The notes: a model not told the origin generated them from the letters alone. A stretch of 64,000 bases of DNA from Desulfobulbaceae bacterium UBA2273 (GCA_002347095.1 DDWZ01000026.1:62001-126000); one strand, 5' to 3'. Shown: positions 50,714 through 59,754, counted from the stretch's first letter. Translations and numbers: made by a program.

Positions 50714-51357
50714 CCAGAAACCCGGTGACTATTTCCCCGGAAACCACCCTCCCCGCGGTGCGGGAAATTCTCGGAAAGGGCAAATTCCGCCATCTGCCGG
50801 TAGTGGATGACGAAAACCGGTTGGTCGGCATTGTCACCGACCGGGATCTGCGCTCCGCCGCCCCCTCCTCGGTGCTCCCCAAGGAACGGCTCAAGGCCTG
50901 CCATGCGGAATTCGACCAGACCCCGGTCAGCGCCATCATGAGCCGCGCCTTTTTCACCCTGACTCCCATGTCCACCCTGGACGACGCCCTGATCCTCCTC
51001 GACCGGGAGAAAATCGGGGCCCTGCCCGTGGTGGACCAAGAGCAGCGGGTCATCGGCATGTTTTCCATGCGCGACCTCATGGCGGCCTATCGCCGGCTTT
51101 TCGGCCTGGGCGAACGGGGCAGCGCCATGATCGTGGTGGAACACGACGGCAAGCGCAAACCGCTTTCCCGCATCGCCAAGGTGCTTGAGGAACACAGCAT
51201 CCGCTTCACCCGCCTAATCCGCACCGAAGCGGAGGAGGCCGCGCCGGAACGCATCTATCTGCGGGTCAACACCTACAATATCAGCGCCGTGCACCAAGCC
51301 CTGGGCGAGGCGGGCTTTTCCGTGGTCCTGCCGAAAATCCCCGAATTTATCGGGTAG
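50692..51357 (+). CDS. acuB: AcuB-like tandem CBS domain protein
   Basis: This 221-aa protein has two CBS domains (1-60 with RHLPVVDDENRLVGIVTDRDL, and 75-140 with GALPVVDQEQRVIGMFSMRDL). An ACT-like C-terminal part (145-221) resembles B. subtilis AcuB in length and order. CBS pairs bind AMP, ATP or related nucleotides. It starts inside the acuC end (22-nt overlap) and precedes the acyl-CoA synthetase, so it probably tunes acetate activation or deacetylation to energy state. That link is inferred from gene order. Confidence 0.82.
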   Translation: MFITQHMTRNPVTISPETTLPAVREILGKGKFRHLPVVDDENRLVGIVTDRDLRSAAPSSVLPKERLKACHAEFDQTPVSAIMSRAFFTLTPMSTLDDALILLDREKIGALPVVDQEQRVIGMFSMRDLMAAYRRLFGLGERGSAMIVVEHDGKRKPLSRIAKVLEEHSIRFTRLIRTEAEEAAPERIYLRVNTYNISAVHQALGEAGFSVVLPKIPEFIG

Positions 51358-51379
51358 TAATCCTTTACAGGAAAACATT

Positions 51380-53485
51380 ATGCTCACCCCGCTTTTCTAT
51401 CCCGAAGCCATCGCCGTGCTCGGCGCCTCCCGCACCCCGGGCAAGGTCGGCCACGATATTGTCGCCAACCTGCTGGCCGGCAACTATGCCGGACGGATCA
51501 TCCCGGTGAATCCGGCCGCCCCGGAAGTCCTGGGCTTGCCCTGCCTGGCCGAGATCAAAAAGGTAAAAGAAAAAATCGATCTCTGCATCATCGCCCTGCC
51601 CAGCGCGCTGGTTCTGGAGGCGGTGCGGGATTGCCTAGAGGCCCGGACCGGGGCGATTGCCGTGATCAGTTCCGGCTTCAAGGAAACGGGCGCGGAAGGC
51701 GCGGAACTGCAACGCAGGATCGCCGAACTCTGCCAAAGCCACAAGGTGCCCCTGCTTGGTCCCAATTGCCTGGGGCTGATCAACACCGAGCACCGGATGA
51801 ATGCTTCCTTTGCCAGCCGCATGCCGCAACCTGGGTGCATCTCGGTTATCTCGCAGTCCGGCGCCATCTGCACCGCCCTGCTGGATCTGGCCGCCGCCCG
51901 CCACACCGGCATCGCCAAGATGGTGAGCATGGGCAACAAGGCGGACCTCAACGAAGGCGACCTGCTGATCGCCCTGGCCGCAGACCCGCAGACCAAGGTG
52001 ATCATCGCCTATCTCGAAGACATTGCCTGCGGGGACGAGTTTGTCAAGGCGGCCACCGAGGCCTCGAGCAAAAAGCCGGTGATCATTTTGAAAGCCGGCA
52101 CCACCGTGGCCGGACAGAAGGCCGCCTCCTCCCACACCGGGGTGCTGGCCGGAGAGGAGATCGCCTATGGCGCAGCCTTCATGCGCTCGGGAGTCATCCG
52201 GGCCGACAACTTCGAGGCCCTGGCCGATTATGGCGCTCTTTTCGCCATGCAACCGCTGCCCAAGGGCAAACGGGTGCTGATCATCACCAATGCCGGCGGC
52301 CCGGGCACCATGGCCGCCGATGCCGTGGAAAAAGCAGGGATGACCGTGGCCACCCTGGACCGCAACACCGCCAGCGCCCTGCGCCAAAAACTGCCCAGTG
52401 CGGCCAGCATCGGCAATCCCATCGATGTGCTGGGCGACGCGGAACCGGCCCGCTATGTGGCCGCCCTGGAGGCGGCCCAGGAAGACGAGGCCGTGGACGC
52501 AATAGTCATCATCCTCACCCCCCAGGCCATGACCAAACCGGCGGAAACCGCCCGGGCCATTGCCGGCTGCCACAAGGGAGACAAACCCGTGGTTGTCGCC
52601 TTCATGGGCGGGGCCGAGGTCATGCCGGGCCGCGATGAGCTGGTGGCCGCGGGGCTGCCCGATTATCCCTCCCCGGAACGGGCCGTGGCCGCGCTCAAGG
52701 CCATGGCGGAATACAGCGCCTGGCGCAAACGCCCGCCCAGGATGGTGGCCCGCTTCCCGGTAAACCGGCGCCGGGTGGAGCGCATCATCACCCGCCGCTT
52801 GCGGACCAACCGGCTGCAGATCGGCGAGGTCAAGGCCAAGAGCATCCTGGCGGCCTACGGCTTCCAGATTCCCCAGGGGTATCTGGCCACCAATGTGGGC
52901 GAGGCCATGGAAATAGCCGAGCGCATCGGCTATCCGGTGGCCATGAAGATCGTTTCCCCGGACATCATCCACAAATCCGATCTCGGCGGGGTGAGGCTCA
53001 ACGTGACCAGCGGTGATGCGGTGGCGGACGCCTACGACCTCATGATGCTCCGCATTGCCCAGCGGGCGCCGGAGGCCTGGATCGAAGGGATCTATGTGGA
53101 AAAGATGCTCTCCCGCGGCCTTGAGGTAATCATCGGCATGAACCGCGACCCCCAGTTCGGCCCCATGCTCATGTTCGGCCTGGGCGGCATCTTTGTCGAG
53201 GTAATGAAGGACGTCACCTTTTATCTCGCGCCCATTACCAACGAAGAGGCCATCCAGATGCTGATGAGCACCCGTTCCTACGAAATCCTTAAGGGAAAAC
53301 GCGGCCACAAGGGCGTGGACCTTGCCGGCATTGCCAACGGCTTGCAGCGGATCAGCCAGTTGACCACCGATTTCCCGCAGATTGCCGAACTGGACATCAA
53401 CCCCTTCATCGTTGGGGAAACCGGCACCGAGCCGGTGGTGGCGGATGCGAGAATGACCTTGCAGAGCTTTGAGGTGGCGCGATGA
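51380..53485 (+). CDS. Acyl-CoA synthetase (ADP-forming), fused alpha-beta type
   Basis: This 701-aa NDP-forming acyl-CoA synthetase interconverts acyl-CoA + ADP + phosphate and acid + CoA + ATP. It has a CoA-binding domain at 1-125 (AVLGASRTPGKVGHDIVANL) and ligase domains at about 130-450, with GPNCLGLINT and the phosphohistidine loop SSHTGVLAGEE. The ATP-grasp domain runs from about 480 to 700 (GYPVAMKIVSPDIIHKSDLG, ELDINPFIVGE). Unlike Pat/PatZ proteins it has no GNAT domain. The next gene, overlapping by 4 nt (ATGA), carries one instead. Confidence 0.92.
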   Translation: MLTPLFYPEAIAVLGASRTPGKVGHDIVANLLAGNYAGRIIPVNPAAPEVLGLPCLAEIKKVKEKIDLCIIALPSALVLEAVRDCLEARTGAIAVISSGFKETGAEGAELQRRIAELCQSHKVPLLGPNCLGLINTEHRMNASFASRMPQPGCISVISQSGAICTALLDLAAARHTGIAKMVSMGNKADLNEGDLLIALAADPQTKVIIAYLEDIACGDEFVKAATEASSKKPVIILKAGTTVAGQKAASSHTGVLAGEEIAYGAAFMRSGVIRADNFEALADYGALFAMQPLPKGKRVLIITNAGGPGTMAADAVEKAGMTVATLDRNTASALRQKLPSAASIGNPIDVLGDAEPARYVAALEAAQEDEAVDAIVIILTPQAMTKPAETARAIAGCHKGDKPVVVAFMGGAEVMPGRDELVAAGLPDYPSPERAVAALKAMAEYSAWRKRPPRMVARFPVNRRRVERIITRRLRTNRLQIGEVKAKSILAAYGFQIPQGYLATNVGEAMEIAERIGYPVAMKIVSPDIIHKSDLGGVRLNVTSGDAVADAYDLMMLRIAQRAPEAWIEGIYVEKMLSRGLEVIIGMNRDPQFGPMLMFGLGGIFVEVMKDVTFYLAPITNEEAIQMLMSTRSYEILKGKRGHKGVDLAGIANGLQRISQLTTDFPQIAELDINPFIVGETGTEPVVADARMTLQSFEVAR

Positions 53486-55353
53486 GCAATGCAAAGAATT
53501 ACGATCCCGACTGGCAGGAAAAATACAGCGACATGATCGCCACCCCGTACCAGGCGGCAGCCAAAATAAAGCCGGGCCAGCGGGTCTTCATCGGCACGGC
53601 CTGCGCCGAACCGGTGCTGCTGGTCAAGGCTCTTACCGAACGGGCAAGCGAGCTGGCCGACGTGGAGATCATCCAGCTCCTGACCAAAGGCGACGCCCCC
53701 TACGCCAGCCGCGGTCTGGCCGACTGCTTTTCGGTGAACAGCTTTTTCATCGGCGCCAACATCCGGGAGCACATCCAGCAGGGACTGGGCAACTATACCC
53801 CCACCCTGCTCTCCGACATTCCCCAGTTGTTCAACTCCGGCCAGCTCCCCATCGACGTGGCCCTCATCCAGGTAACCCCCCCGGACATGCGCGGCAAGGT
53901 GAGCCTGGGCGTCTCGGTGGACATCGTCAAAAGCGCGGCGGAAAACGCCTCCCTGGTGATCGCCCAGGTGAACCCCTTGATGCCGAAAACCCTGGGCGAC
54001 AGCTTTCTCGACATCTACGACCTCGACATTCTGGTGCCTGCGGCAAGCCCCATCATCGAACGGGAATCCACGCAAGTGTCCGAGGACACCCGCCGCATCG
54101 GCGAGCATATCGCCGCCCTGATCGAAGACGAATCAACGATCGAATTCGGCATCGGCCGCATTCCCCACGCCCTGGTGGAATTTTTGCGCGACAAGAAAAA
54201 CCTCGGCATCCATACGGAAATGCTCACCGACTCCATCATCGACCTGGTGGAATCGGGCGCTGTTACCGGCAGCCGAAAAACCACGGACAAAGGGCGGATC
54301 GTGGCCAGCTTCTGCATGGGCACCCAGCGGCTCTACGACTACATAGACAACAACCCCCTCTTCTGCTTTAGGCCCACGGAATATGTGAACGACGCCCACA
54401 TCATCGGCAGGCAGCACAAGATGGTCTCCATCAACATGGCTCTGGAAATCGACCTCACCGGCCAGGTCTGCGCCGACTCCCTGGGCTCCCTCTTCTATTC
54501 CGGCATCGGCGGCCAGGTGGACTTCAACCGGGGCGCAGCCCGCTCCATCGGCGGCAAGCCCATCATCGCCCTGGAATCAACGGCCAAGAACAAGACCATC
54601 TCCCGCATCGTCACCCGGTTAACCCCGGGGGCCGGGGTGGTCACCACCCGGGGCGAGGTGCATTACGTGGCCACGGAATACGGCATTGCCTACCTGCACG
54701 GAAAGAGCGTGCAGGAACGGGCCGTTGCCCTGATCAGCATCGCCCACCCAAATTTCCGGGAACAACTCTTCCGGGAGGCCATCGAGGCAAAATATCTTCG
54801 CCAGGATCTCGGCGAGGTGGAAGGCCGCTTCATGATCGCCTCCCAGGAGATGAACACCACCATGCTGCTCGAAGACGGCACCCAGATCAATTTCCGGCCG
54901 GTGCATCTCACCGACGAGCCCCGGATGCGGGATATCCTCTACGCGTTATCCCAGGAAACCCTCTATTACCGCTTCATGACCCACAGCCAGCGCTTCGGCC
55001 ACAAGCAGATCCAGAACTTCGTCTACATCGACCACCGCAAGGACGCCGCCATTGTCGGCACCGTGCCCGAGGCGCACGGCGAGGAGATCATCGCCATCGG
55101 CCGCTACTACCTGGACGAAAAAACCAACCGGGCCGAGGTGGCCTTTATCGTCCGCGACGAATGGCAGAACAAGCGGATCGGCTCCTTTCTCTTCCGGCAT
55201 CTGGTCACCATCGCCAAACGAAACGGCATTGGAGGTTTTTCCGCCGAGGTACTCCGGGACAACAAACGCATGCAGGCCATCTTCCTCCATTGCGGCTTCA
55301 CCGTAAAAAGCAGCCTTGAGGAAGACGTTTACAGCTTCCAGATCGATTTCTGA
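53482..55353 (+). CDS. Acetyl-CoA hydrolase/CoA-transferase fused to a GNAT acetyltransferase
   Basis: This 623-aa fusion has CoA-transferase family I halves at about 1-430, with GADIVKSAAENASLVIAQVN-type and ESTIEFGIGRIPHAL segments. The active-site region is GQVDFNRGAARSIGGKPIIAL. A GNAT domain occupies about 455-620 (YYRFMTHSQRFGHKQIQNFV, VAFIVRDEWQNKRIGSFLF, AEVLRDNKRMQAIF). The transferase moves CoA between acetate and other acids; the GNAT could acylate proteins, perhaps the synthetase upstream. Its start overlaps the synthetase stop by 4 nt. I have written the motif positions by eye. Confidence 0.9.
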   Translation: MSNAKNYDPDWQEKYSDMIATPYQAAAKIKPGQRVFIGTACAEPVLLVKALTERASELADVEIIQLLTKGDAPYASRGLADCFSVNSFFIGANIREHIQQGLGNYTPTLLSDIPQLFNSGQLPIDVALIQVTPPDMRGKVSLGVSVDIVKSAAENASLVIAQVNPLMPKTLGDSFLDIYDLDILVPAASPIIERESTQVSEDTRRIGEHIAALIEDESTIEFGIGRIPHALVEFLRDKKNLGIHTEMLTDSIIDLVESGAVTGSRKTTDKGRIVASFCMGTQRLYDYIDNNPLFCFRPTEYVNDAHIIGRQHKMVSINMALEIDLTGQVCADSLGSLFYSGIGGQVDFNRGAARSIGGKPIIALESTAKNKTISRIVTRLTPGAGVVTTRGEVHYVATEYGIAYLHGKSVQERAVALISIAHPNFREQLFREAIEAKYLRQDLGEVEGRFMIASQEMNTTMLLEDGTQINFRPVHLTDEPRMRDILYALSQETLYYRFMTHSQRFGHKQIQNFVYIDHRKDAAIVGTVPEAHGEEIIAIGRYYLDEKTNRAEVAFIVRDEWQNKRIGSFLFRHLVTIAKRNGIGGFSAEVLRDNKRMQAIFLHCGFTVKSSLEEDVYSFQIDF

Positions 55354-55404
55354 TCGGCTATCATGTCCACGGGGGGGGTAAAAATAAAGGCTACGGAGGG
55401 AGAG

Positions 55405-56205
55405 ATGGTTTCCCCGCTTGCGGAAAATGATACCCAAAAAAACGTCAGAATCATGGTGGTCGAGGATGTGGATTTCAATCTGGAGATCCTCACCGCCATC
55501 CTTGCCGAGCGCGGCTGGCAGGCAGTTACCGCCACCAGCGGCGAAGCCGCGCTGGAGATCCTTGCCGCGGATTGCGATTTCCAGATCATTTTGATGGATA
55601 TCGGCTTGCCCGGCATTGACGGGCTTGAAACCACGCGCCGGCTCAAAGAAAAACCGGCTTGCCGGGCCATTCCGGTTATCGCCCTTACGGCGGAAAGCGC
55701 GACCGAACGGAAACGGTTTTTAGCCGCAGGGTTCGACGGGTATGCGGAGAAGGACTTCGACCCGGACCAGCTTTTCGCGGCCATTGAAACGCACCTTGCC
55801 CCTGCGGGCGGCACCCGACGAAAGCCGGAGCCTGCCGTCACGCCCCCCTCAACGCTTCTCGACCTGGATTTCGAGGCCCTGCTCGCCACCTACGGTGACG
55901 AAACTCTCCTCTGCCGGATAGCCAAGGCCTTCTTTGCCGACACCAACACGGAGCTCCAGCGTCTTGACAAGGCTATGGCCTCGGGTGACCGGACGGGGAT
56001 ACTGGCCTGCTGCCACAGCCTCAGGGGCTCGGCCGCAATCTTTACCGCAAAAAAGCTCGCCACGGTGAGCAAAGAGCTGGAAGACTGCATCCACCAGGGA
56101 GACAAGACCGGGATTGAGCCGGCCTGGCGCAGGGTGGTCGCCGCCCATGAGTCGCTGCGCAAAATCGTAACACATCGACTCACTCTGACGTGGAATAACC
56201 AATAG
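55405..56205 (+). CDS. Receiver-Hpt phosphotransfer protein
   Basis: This 266-aa protein has a receiver at about 13-130 (MVVEDVDFNLEIL, IILMDIGLPGIDG, ALTAESA, YAEKDFD) and a C-terminal Hpt domain at about 155-260. The phospho-histidine lies in ACCHSLRGSAAIFTAKKL, which fits the HxLKGxA pattern. It could pass phosphate between a kinase and other receivers, such as the two encoded next. ATG 55405 follows GGAGGG; the in-frame ATG at 55363 lies too close to the previous gene and lacks a site. Its cognate kinase is not adjacent. Confidence 0.88.
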   Translation: MVSPLAENDTQKNVRIMVVEDVDFNLEILTAILAERGWQAVTATSGEAALEILAADCDFQIILMDIGLPGIDGLETTRRLKEKPACRAIPVIALTAESATERKRFLAAGFDGYAEKDFDPDQLFAAIETHLAPAGGTRRKPEPAVTPPSTLLDLDFEALLATYGDETLLCRIAKAFFADTNTELQRLDKAMASGDRTGILACCHSLRGSAAIFTAKKLATVSKELEDCIHQGDKTGIEPAWRRVVAAHESLRKIVTHRLTLTWNNQ

Positions 56206-56281
56206 CACTGAACAGCCGCCCCTTGATTTTCAACCACGGGGACCCGTTTCCCGCCGCGAAAAAGAATCCCCGAAGGCATGC

Positions 56282-56701
56282 ATGCATCCAGACTATTCAA
56301 GCATCCTGATTGTCGACAATGCTGAATTTATCCGCATGATTGCGCGGTTGCGCCTGGAAGGGGCCGGAGTTGCGCCCAAAAACATCCATGAAGCGGAAAA
56401 CGGACAGGAGGCATACGATCTTGTGGTCGCACAGGGAATACCCAACATCCTCTGCGATTATGAAATGGCGGTTATGGATGGCATAGAATTGGCCACCAAG
56501 CTCCTCATTACGGAGCAGCGGCAAGATATTCGCTTTGTCCTCTTCAGCGGCACCCCCCTGGCAAAAATCACGGCAGCGCTGGCCGGAACCGGGTTGAATA
56601 TTCCGGTTATCCCCAAAACACGGCTCAGGGAAAACTGGCATGCGGCAGACTTCATCAGCGCCTGGTTTCCGGAACTGACCACCACCCTGTCGCGGCAATA
56701 A
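56282..56701 (+). CDS. Divergent single-domain receiver
   Basis: This 139-aa receiver-like protein keeps the phospho-acceptor Asp in ILCDYEMAVMDG, a Ser switch residue in VLFSGTP and a Lys in VIPKTRL. The acidic pair is reduced: ILIVDNAEF has Asp-Asn in place of two acids. It may therefore phosphorylate weakly or act unphosphorylated. It lies 76 nt after the receiver-Hpt gene. No output domain is present. Confidence 0.8.
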   Translation: MHPDYSSILIVDNAEFIRMIARLRLEGAGVAPKNIHEAENGQEAYDLVVAQGIPNILCDYEMAVMDGIELATKLLITEQRQDIRFVLFSGTPLAKITAALAGTGLNIPVIPKTRLRENWHAADFISAWFPELTTTLSRQ

Positions 56702-56812
56702 AGAAAATGCTGTTCATTCCCAAACCTGCCGATATGTATTATAATAACAATACGCAAAATTGGCCGATTCCCGCTTCCGGACCACAAAGCCTGTATCCCT
56801 CGGGGGGGTTGC

Positions 56813-57187
56813 ATGAAGATACTCATCGTCGATGATGAAATAACCGCCAGAACCATTCTCAAGAATCACCTGCTCCAACATATGCCGGGGTGCCAGCTCA
56901 TTGAGGCGGCAAACGGCACCGAAGCAATATTTCGCTACCTCAAATACCAGCCGGATATCGTTCTCCTCGATCTCGTCATGCCGGTGGTGGATGGCGAAAC
57001 CTTTCTCACCATCATTGAGGATGCCTTCCAGAAGGGCTTTCTCAAAAAAGAACCAAAGGTCGTCGTCATCACCAGCTTCGACGACCCGGGCAAACTGCTT
57101 GAGGTTTCAGGCAGGCCGTCGGTGGAAACCGTTATCCCCAAGCCCATCACCCAGGCCACCATCGAACGGCTGAAAACCCTGCTGTGA
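56813..57187 (+). CDS. Single-domain response regulator
   Basis: This 124-aa CheY-like protein has the full receiver set: LIVDDEITARTIL, the phospho-acceptor in IVLLDLVMPVVDG, a Thr in VVITSFDD and the Lys in VIPKPIT. The ATG at 56813 is preceded by GGGGGG. It is the third receiver-type gene in a row on the plus strand, 111 nt after the divergent receiver. A TATAAT-like AT-rich patch lies upstream near 56735-56755, so it may have its own promoter. Confidence 0.9.
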   Translation: MKILIVDDEITARTILKNHLLQHMPGCQLIEAANGTEAIFRYLKYQPDIVLLDLVMPVVDGETFLTIIEDAFQKGFLKKEPKVVVITSFDDPGKLLEVSGRPSVETVIPKPITQATIERLKTLL

Positions 57188-57238
57188 TTTGCGGCTCTGG
57201 CTGTGTTCGCCCGGGCCTGCTATTCGCTGTCCCAAAAA

Positions 57239-57250
57239 GAGCAATTGCTC
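57239..57250. repeat. 12-bp perfect palindrome downstream of the receiver gene
   Basis: GAGCAATTGCTC is a perfect palindrome between the receiver gene and the aldolase promoter, followed by a pyrimidine-rich CATTTTCTTT. It could be a weak terminator or a protein-binding site. Confidence 0.4.
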
Positions 57251-57283
57251 CATTTTCTTTCCCGCATTCTCCCCTTGATTTTT

Positions 57284-57314
57284 TTGATGACGCTTTCCTT
57301 GTATCCACTATAAT
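57284..57314 (+). promoter_or_regulatory. Probable sigma-70 promoter of the aldolase gene
   Basis: A consensus TATAAT at 57309-57314 is preceded by TTGATG at 57284-57289 with a 19-nt spacer, longer than ideal. The -10 is about 60 nt before the start codon. The perfect -10 is the main support. Confidence 0.5.
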
Positions 57315-57373
57315 ACGCCAATACCCTCGGACATAATCCAAAAAGACTATCAGCACAGCAAGGAGGTTTCCTT

Positions 57374-58657
57374 ATGTCTGTCTCCCAGGCAGATTTTGCA
57401 AAGGCTCTCGCCGTAGGCCGGCCGCCCAATATTGTCAAGCTCTTCCCTCACTCCCAGGCGCTGATCGTCAGCGGCAAGGTCATCGACCGGGCCTTGCGAA
57501 CCAAGGGTAAAGCCATGACCATCGCGGCCAACGGCCGCAACAATTTCATCATCCGCGGGGCCCTGCTTGCCGCGCAACGGGCCAACGCCGCGATCATCAT
57601 CGAAATCGCGCGCTCCGAGGGCGGGGCCAACGCCTACTGCCCGGTGAATTACTGGAACATGGCCATGCAAGTGGACCAGGCCATGAACGAGCTGGATATC
57701 ACCGTGCCGGTGGCCATCCATGCCGACCATTACGGAATCAAGAAGGAAACGGACCTTGATTTCGCCAAGGTGGAGATCCCCACCATCTTCGAGGCGGGCA
57801 TCACCTCCATTGCCATCGACGCCTCGCACCTGCCGGACGACAAAAACCTTTTAACCAACCTGGCCCTGGCCCAGTTGGTGCCGGATTGGGCAGGGCTGGA
57901 AACCGAAATCGGGGAGATCAAGGGCGACCAGGGCCTTTCCACCCCGGCGGAAGCGCTCTTCCTCATCCAGGGGCTCAACGCCCACAACATCTTCCCCGAC
58001 TGGATCGCCTTGAACAACGGCACCACCCACGGCATCGAGGAAAGCGGCCAAGGCATCCAGGTGGGGCTCACCGCCAAAGTCCATGCCGGCCTCGCGCCGT
58101 ATCATGTCTCCGGCGCCCAGCACGGCACCTCGGGCAACAGCTCAGAAAGGCTGCGGGAAATCGCCGCCAAAACCTCCACCACCAAGGCCAATGTGGCCAC
58201 GGCCCTGCAGATGGTTTCCTGGGGCTTGCAGGTGAACGATTACGGCAATGCCATCCTGGACGCGGACGGCAACTTCATCAAGGTGAAGGATGCCGGAGTC
58301 ACCGAGAACATGTGGCGGGAGATGGTTGCCTACGCCGAGGCAAACGGCTGGAAAAAGGGCAATTACAAGAGCCTGAACCTGCCCTTTGAGCCGAAGCTCA
58401 TGGGCCAGCCCAAAGCGGTCCGGGAACGAATGGTGCGGCGGGTGGAGGAGTTTGTCTACAATCTGCTGGTCAACGTCTTCAACGCCCAGGACAGCGCGCC
58501 TCTGGGAATCAAGGCCATTGTGGAGAAAAACTCATACGACATGGGGCCCAAGGTCGGCCGCATTGAGGATCCGGCCCAATGGACCGGAGAAAAGATCGCC
58601 CACCGGGCAGCAAGCCTCGGTACCGACAAAGGTCCGGCCGGTGATTTCGACGATTGA
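57374..58657 (+). CDS. fbaA: Class II fructose-bisphosphate aldolase
   Basis: This 427-aa zinc aldolase of the long class II type acts in glycolysis and gluconeogenesis. Motifs include VPVAIHADHYG with the first zinc His near residue 118, LETEIGEIKGDQG near 175 (Glu ligand region), GTTHGIEES near 216 and HVSGAQHGTSGN near 244. Its length exceeds typical 350-aa FbaA; the C-terminal extension covers about 330-427. AAGGAGG 7 nt upstream is a strong ribosome-binding site. It is a single-gene unit with its own promoter and the terminator at 58694-58728. The exact sugar-phosphate substrate is inferred from the family. Confidence 0.88.
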   Translation: MSVSQADFAKALAVGRPPNIVKLFPHSQALIVSGKVIDRALRTKGKAMTIAANGRNNFIIRGALLAAQRANAAIIIEIARSEGGANAYCPVNYWNMAMQVDQAMNELDITVPVAIHADHYGIKKETDLDFAKVEIPTIFEAGITSIAIDASHLPDDKNLLTNLALAQLVPDWAGLETEIGEIKGDQGLSTPAEALFLIQGLNAHNIFPDWIALNNGTTHGIEESGQGIQVGLTAKVHAGLAPYHVSGAQHGTSGNSSERLREIAAKTSTTKANVATALQMVSWGLQVNDYGNAILDADGNFIKVKDAGVTENMWREMVAYAEANGWKKGNYKSLNLPFEPKLMGQPKAVRERMVRRVEEFVYNLLVNVFNAQDSAPLGIKAIVEKNSYDMGPKVGRIEDPAQWTGEKIAHRAASLGTDKGPAGDFDD

Positions 58658-58693
58658 TCCCAGACAAAGAACCCCATTTCCCTGTAGCCACTT

Positions 58694-58728
58694 ACGCCGC
58701 TGGTCCCGTGACCAACGGCGTTTTTTTT
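58694..58728 (+). terminator. Rho-independent terminator of the aldolase gene
   Basis: ACGCCG pairs with CGGCGT and, after one mismatch, TGGTC pairs with GACCA around a CCGT loop; eight T follow directly. It lies 37 nt after the aldolase stop. Confidence 0.93.
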
Positions 58729-58766
58729 GAAGTCTGGTGAAACTCTTGCAAAATGCTTTGTTATGT

Positions 58767-58840
58767 TTCGACGGGCTCAGCATGAACGGAAGAAACTATA
58801 ATGATTTCAGAAATATACCGTTCGCCCTGAGCCTGTCGCA
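58767..58840. repeat. Inverted pair of intergenic repeat elements
   Basis: The 23-nt element at 58767-58789 (starting TTCGACGGGCTCAG) recurs inverted at 58818-58840, with 18 of 23 positions matching, around a 28-nt AT-rich centre. This arrangement resembles the widespread TTCGACAGGCTCAGG-type intergenic repeats. The arms would form a long imperfect hairpin. Confidence 0.7.
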
Positions 58841-58874
58841 GGGGATTTCCCTCTTTTTTTGCAAGAAGCTCTGG

Positions 58875-59351
58875 TTACAGAACAAATCCACCGAGCCAGA
58901 ACACCGCCATGCATGCAAAGGGCAGGACACTATAGGAAAGCAGGACATCTTTGATCGGATAGTTGAAGTCGAAAATGCGCAGACTGAAGGCCGCGCCGTA
59001 CAGCCAGGCATACAGGACAACGGAGAGGGTGCCTCCGGCCTCCAGCCAGAGATTCACCCCGGGATTATCAAACCAGAAGAGCAGCGAGGCCAGGCTCATA
59101 GCGCAAAGAAGAAGCTGCGCCAGTCCATTCACCACCTTGGCCATTATATAGAGGATATTAAAAAAACCAATTCCGCCGAAAAGCAGCGAAGCGCAGACCA
59201 GGGCGAGAGCCCCGAGCAGGCCGGAAGCGAGAAACACTGTTTGATGGACGGCAAGGAGGGCGACCAACTGGGCAAGCGCCTCGGAAGAGGTGAGCTCGGC
59301 GAGATGGAGAACCGCAACCACGCAGCCGGAAATAAGGAAATATCGGCCCAT
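58875..59351 (-). CDS. Small polytopic membrane protein of unknown function
   Basis: This 158-aa protein has about five hydrophobic helices: YFLISGCVVAVLHLAEL, LVALLAVHQTVFLASGLLGAL, LLFGGIGFFNILYIMAKVV, TLSVVLYAWLYGAAFSL and VLPFACMAVFWLGGFVL. Few charged residues are present and I recognise no family. It starts 41 nt after the PII-like gene on the same strand and is probably cotranscribed, so it may be the membrane target of that regulator. That is inference from position. Confidence 0.75.
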   Translation of the reverse strand: MGRYFLISGCVVAVLHLAELTSSEALAQLVALLAVHQTVFLASGLLGALALVCASLLFGGIGFFNILYIMAKVVNGLAQLLLCAMSLASLLFWFDNPGVNLWLEAGGTLSVVLYAWLYGAAFSLRIFDFNYPIKDVLLSYSVLPFACMAVFWLGGFVL

Positions 59352-59392
59352 CTATGCACACACCATATGCGTTGATCCAGCCAGCCGGGAAC

Positions 59393-59710
59393 TCATTTGT
59401 CCACAAAGCCGATGGCGCGGTCAAGTTTATGGAGGAATGCGAAACCCTGCCCTTTTTTCTCAAGGCCGGCCGCCTTGACCACTGCGTCAAATACCGCGTC
59501 GGTCTGTTCATTTTTGGTGATGATCAGAATGATTTCCTTTTCCGGCTTGATGAACATCCCGGCAAAGCCGAGTTTTTCGCGGATGCCGGTCCCGCGGCCA
59601 TAATAGAGGGTCGCCCCTTCCGCGCCGGCTTGCATGGCCGCCTTCACCACCCGGTCTGCCTCGCCGCGCTGAACTATACAGGTTATCAGGTTCGGATTCA
59701 CATTTTCCAT
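59393..59710 (-). CDS. PII-superfamily signalling protein
   Basis: This 105-aa protein of the PII/GlnB fold starts MENVNPNLITCIVQRGEADR. A T-loop-like segment YYGRGTGIREKLGF covers residues 38-51, and the C-terminal ferredoxin-like strand contains KEIILIITKNEQTDAVFDAV. The Tyr of GlnB uridylylation is not clearly conserved, so it belongs to a PII-like side branch rather than GlnB or GlnK. Such proteins bind nucleotides and control a nearby membrane protein. ATG 59710 follows GGGGGATG. The 22-bp dyad at 59755-59776 lies 45 nt upstream. Confidence 0.82.
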   Translation of the reverse strand: MENVNPNLITCIVQRGEADRVVKAAMQAGAEGATLYYGRGTGIREKLGFAGMFIKPEKEIILIITKNEQTDAVFDAVVKAAGLEKKGQGFAFLHKLDRAIGFVDK

Positions 59711-59754
59711 ACATCCCCCTTCTCTGCTGAAATGCCGAAGCGGCATCCCAGAAC

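Noticed and set aside
51635..53494. 619-codon minus-strand open frame opposite the acyl-CoA synthetase
   Set aside because: It lacks any family motif and is explained by third-position GC bias of the real gene on the plus strand.
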